A stretch of DNA of 6,792 nucleotides from JBGLNJ01 sp964353405 (lineage in GTDB: Bacteria > Chloroflexota > Anaerolineae > Fen-1058), in NCBI GenBank assembly GCA_964353405.1, contig CAYGWJ010000314.1, positions 1 to 6,792 of the forward strand, in the 5' to 3' direction. Below, in pieces: positions 5,989 through 6,792 of this stretch. The stretch's first letter is position 1. Each line of letters opens with the position of its first letter. The notes beneath the pieces were generated by a model that did no database searches, was not told the origin of the DNA, and saw only the letters and a program-made list of their open reading frames with translations. The position numbers were made by a program, and so were the translations under genes.

Positions 5989-6439
5989 ATGACAACCGGA
6001 TTCGTCTATCTCTTTAGGGACGTTGTCATCTTTACCCTCGGCGCGTTGTTCGCGCTGGTCATCTTGGGCCGCATCAACCGTGTACGATTACATGAACGAG
6101 GGCATGTACACGGTCTACTATCGCAATTACAGCGTCGGGTGTCCCAACAGCGAGATTATTGTCCAAATTGCCGGTGTGTTGTGGTACGAACAAGAACCGC
6201 TGGAAGAAACGCCGACGCCGACGGCTGTGGCGACCTGGATCGTGCCGCCTAGCCCAACGCCGCGTGGCACGCGAAGCGTCGAAACGCCGGTCGGGTCAAG
6301 CAACATTGACTTTATCATGCAGCAGGGAACGCTTGTCATCGGTTGGGTCGGCCCTGCGCTCTTTGCAATCCTCTTTGGCCTGATCCGCCGACCTCTTGAC
6401 AAACCCATCTTTGGGGATATACTTTTGTTTGTCGTTTAG
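5989..6439 (+). pseudogene. Small two-helix membrane protein interrupted by a +1 frameshift
   Basis: Starting at ATG 5989 the frame gives TTGFVYLFRDVVIFTLGALF and then ALVILGRIN, a good N-terminal membrane helix. Around 6076-6082 the coding-like sequence moves to the next frame: AAC, an extra C at 6079, then GTG TAC GAT TAC. It continues VYDYMNEGMYTVYYRNYSVG, an acidic, proline/threonine-rich stretch (LEETPTPTAVATWIVPPSPTP), and a second helix (TLVIGWVGPALFAILFGLI), ending at TAG 6437-6439. Joined, this would be a protein of about 150 residues with an extracytoplasmic middle between two helices. Either frame alone makes half a protein. No ribosome binding site is evident before 5989. Alternatives are a sequencing error, or two separate genes with the second starting at ATG 6092 without a ribosome binding site. 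The family is not recognised. The Pro/Thr linker is typical of Chloroflexota surface proteins. Confidence 0.55.
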
Positions 6440-6481
6440 CCGCTTGTGTTTCCCCCTGCCAACGTCAAGGAGGCACCTGCC

Positions 6482-6679
6482 ATGCATCCGCCAGATGGAC
6501 CACTGGCTCCACTCCCCGGAGCTGAGACCGTGTGCCGCGTTTTACCACCAAAACTCGTTTCCGCCTATGCTGCCCACAATGAACAAAAGCCGATGGAATT
6601 CCGACTACTCTTCCCGAGGGGAACATTTGCGGAAATGGGAGTTGGCGGTGTATACGGAATAAATTCCGTATACTACTGA
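6482..6679 (+). CDS. Hypothetical 65-aa protein with an excellent ribosome binding site
   Basis: ATG 6482 follows AAGGAGG (6467-6473) at an ideal 8-nt spacing, the best ribosome binding site in this end of the window. The frame runs 65 codons to TGA 6677-6679. The product opens with a proline-rich segment (HPPDGPLAPLP), has a single Cys, and ends in a glycine/tyrosine-rich tail (GVGGVYGINSVYY). There is no membrane helix, no signal peptide and no recognised domain. Third-position G/C is lower than in the tld genes, which weakens the case for a conserved gene. It may be the damaged start of a longer gene. The last codons are made by a palindrome (6650-6673). It follows the frameshifted membrane gene by 42 bp on the same strand. 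Confidence 0.4.
   Translation: MHPPDGPLAPLPGAETVCRVLPPKLVSAYAAHNEQKPMEFRLLFPRGTFAEMGVGGVYGINSVYY
6650..6673. repeat. Perfect palindrome with 11-bp arms and a 2-nt centre
   Basis: GTATACGGAAT (6650-6660) and ATTCCGTATAC (6663-6673) are exact reverse complements around AA. It lies at the 3' end of the 65-codon frame and is not followed by a T-run, so it does not look like a terminator. The length and symmetry fit a dimeric DNA-binding protein site or a recombination or transposon end. The function is unknown. Confidence 0.75.
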
Positions 6680-6792
6680 GGTTTAGAGTGCCAAATGCAC
6701 TCGATCCGAGTCGAGAGCGTTGAACCTTTACAATTTCTACGTGCGTGCGCTCTACGCCGCCGCAGTAACCACTAGGTTTTGCCGCTTTTTGG
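6680..6792. other. Non-coding-looking tail with small hairpins
   Basis: On the forward strand no frame is convincingly coding here. GAGTGC (6686-6691) pairs with GCACTC (6697-6702) over a 5-nt loop, and ACTCG (6699-6703) pairs with CGAGT (6707-6711) over 3 nt. The two stems overlap and so compete. No tRNA-like cloverleaf or terminator is visible. A minus-strand frame is open through this stretch, as discussed in the findings. Confidence 0.35.

Overview
This 6.8 kb window looks like bacterial chromosome from the phylum Chloroflexota (Anaerolineae/Chloroflexia side). That assignment is inference. It rests on alanine/proline/threonine-rich linkers after a lipobox and next to a membrane segment, on a remnant of the large MalT-type LuxR regulators that are abundant in that phylum, and on moderately high GC with GC-rich third codon positions. 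No ribosomal RNA or other marker gene is present to confirm it.

Left part (1-1528): the 3' end of an unrecognised membrane protein, then a complete multi-pass membrane protein of 351 aa. The 102-bp gap between them holds a perfect 12-bp inverted repeat and a second, mutually exclusive 7-bp stem just ahead of the ribosome binding site. This gene ends at a strong terminator-like hairpin (1567-1609).

Middle (1529-5718): a 383-bp intergenic region with a possible promoter and a nested-palindrome, MITE-like element whose right arm reaches into the ribosome binding site of the next gene. A tightly spaced three-gene set follows: tldD (with the HExxxH metal site), tldE/pmbA (without it), and a lipoprotein of the choloylglycine hydrolase/C45 Ntn-hydrolase type. 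Gaps of 31 and 17 bp suggest one transcript. TldD and TldE should form a cytoplasmic metalloprotease that trims small or unfolded peptides. The third product should be an exported, lipid-anchored amidase or acyltransferase with a self-exposed N-terminal cysteine. A functional link between it and TldDE is not established here.

Right part (5719-6792): eroded or low-density DNA. It holds a 48-codon stub matching the N-terminus of MalT-type regulators, a small two-helix membrane protein split by a +1 frameshift with a hairpin exactly at the break, a 65-codon reading frame with an excellent ribosome binding site but no recognisable family, a perfect 11-bp-arm palindrome, and further small hairpins up to the window edge. 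It reads like a site of past insertion and decay. No CRISPR array, tRNA, rRNA, or intact transposase was seen.
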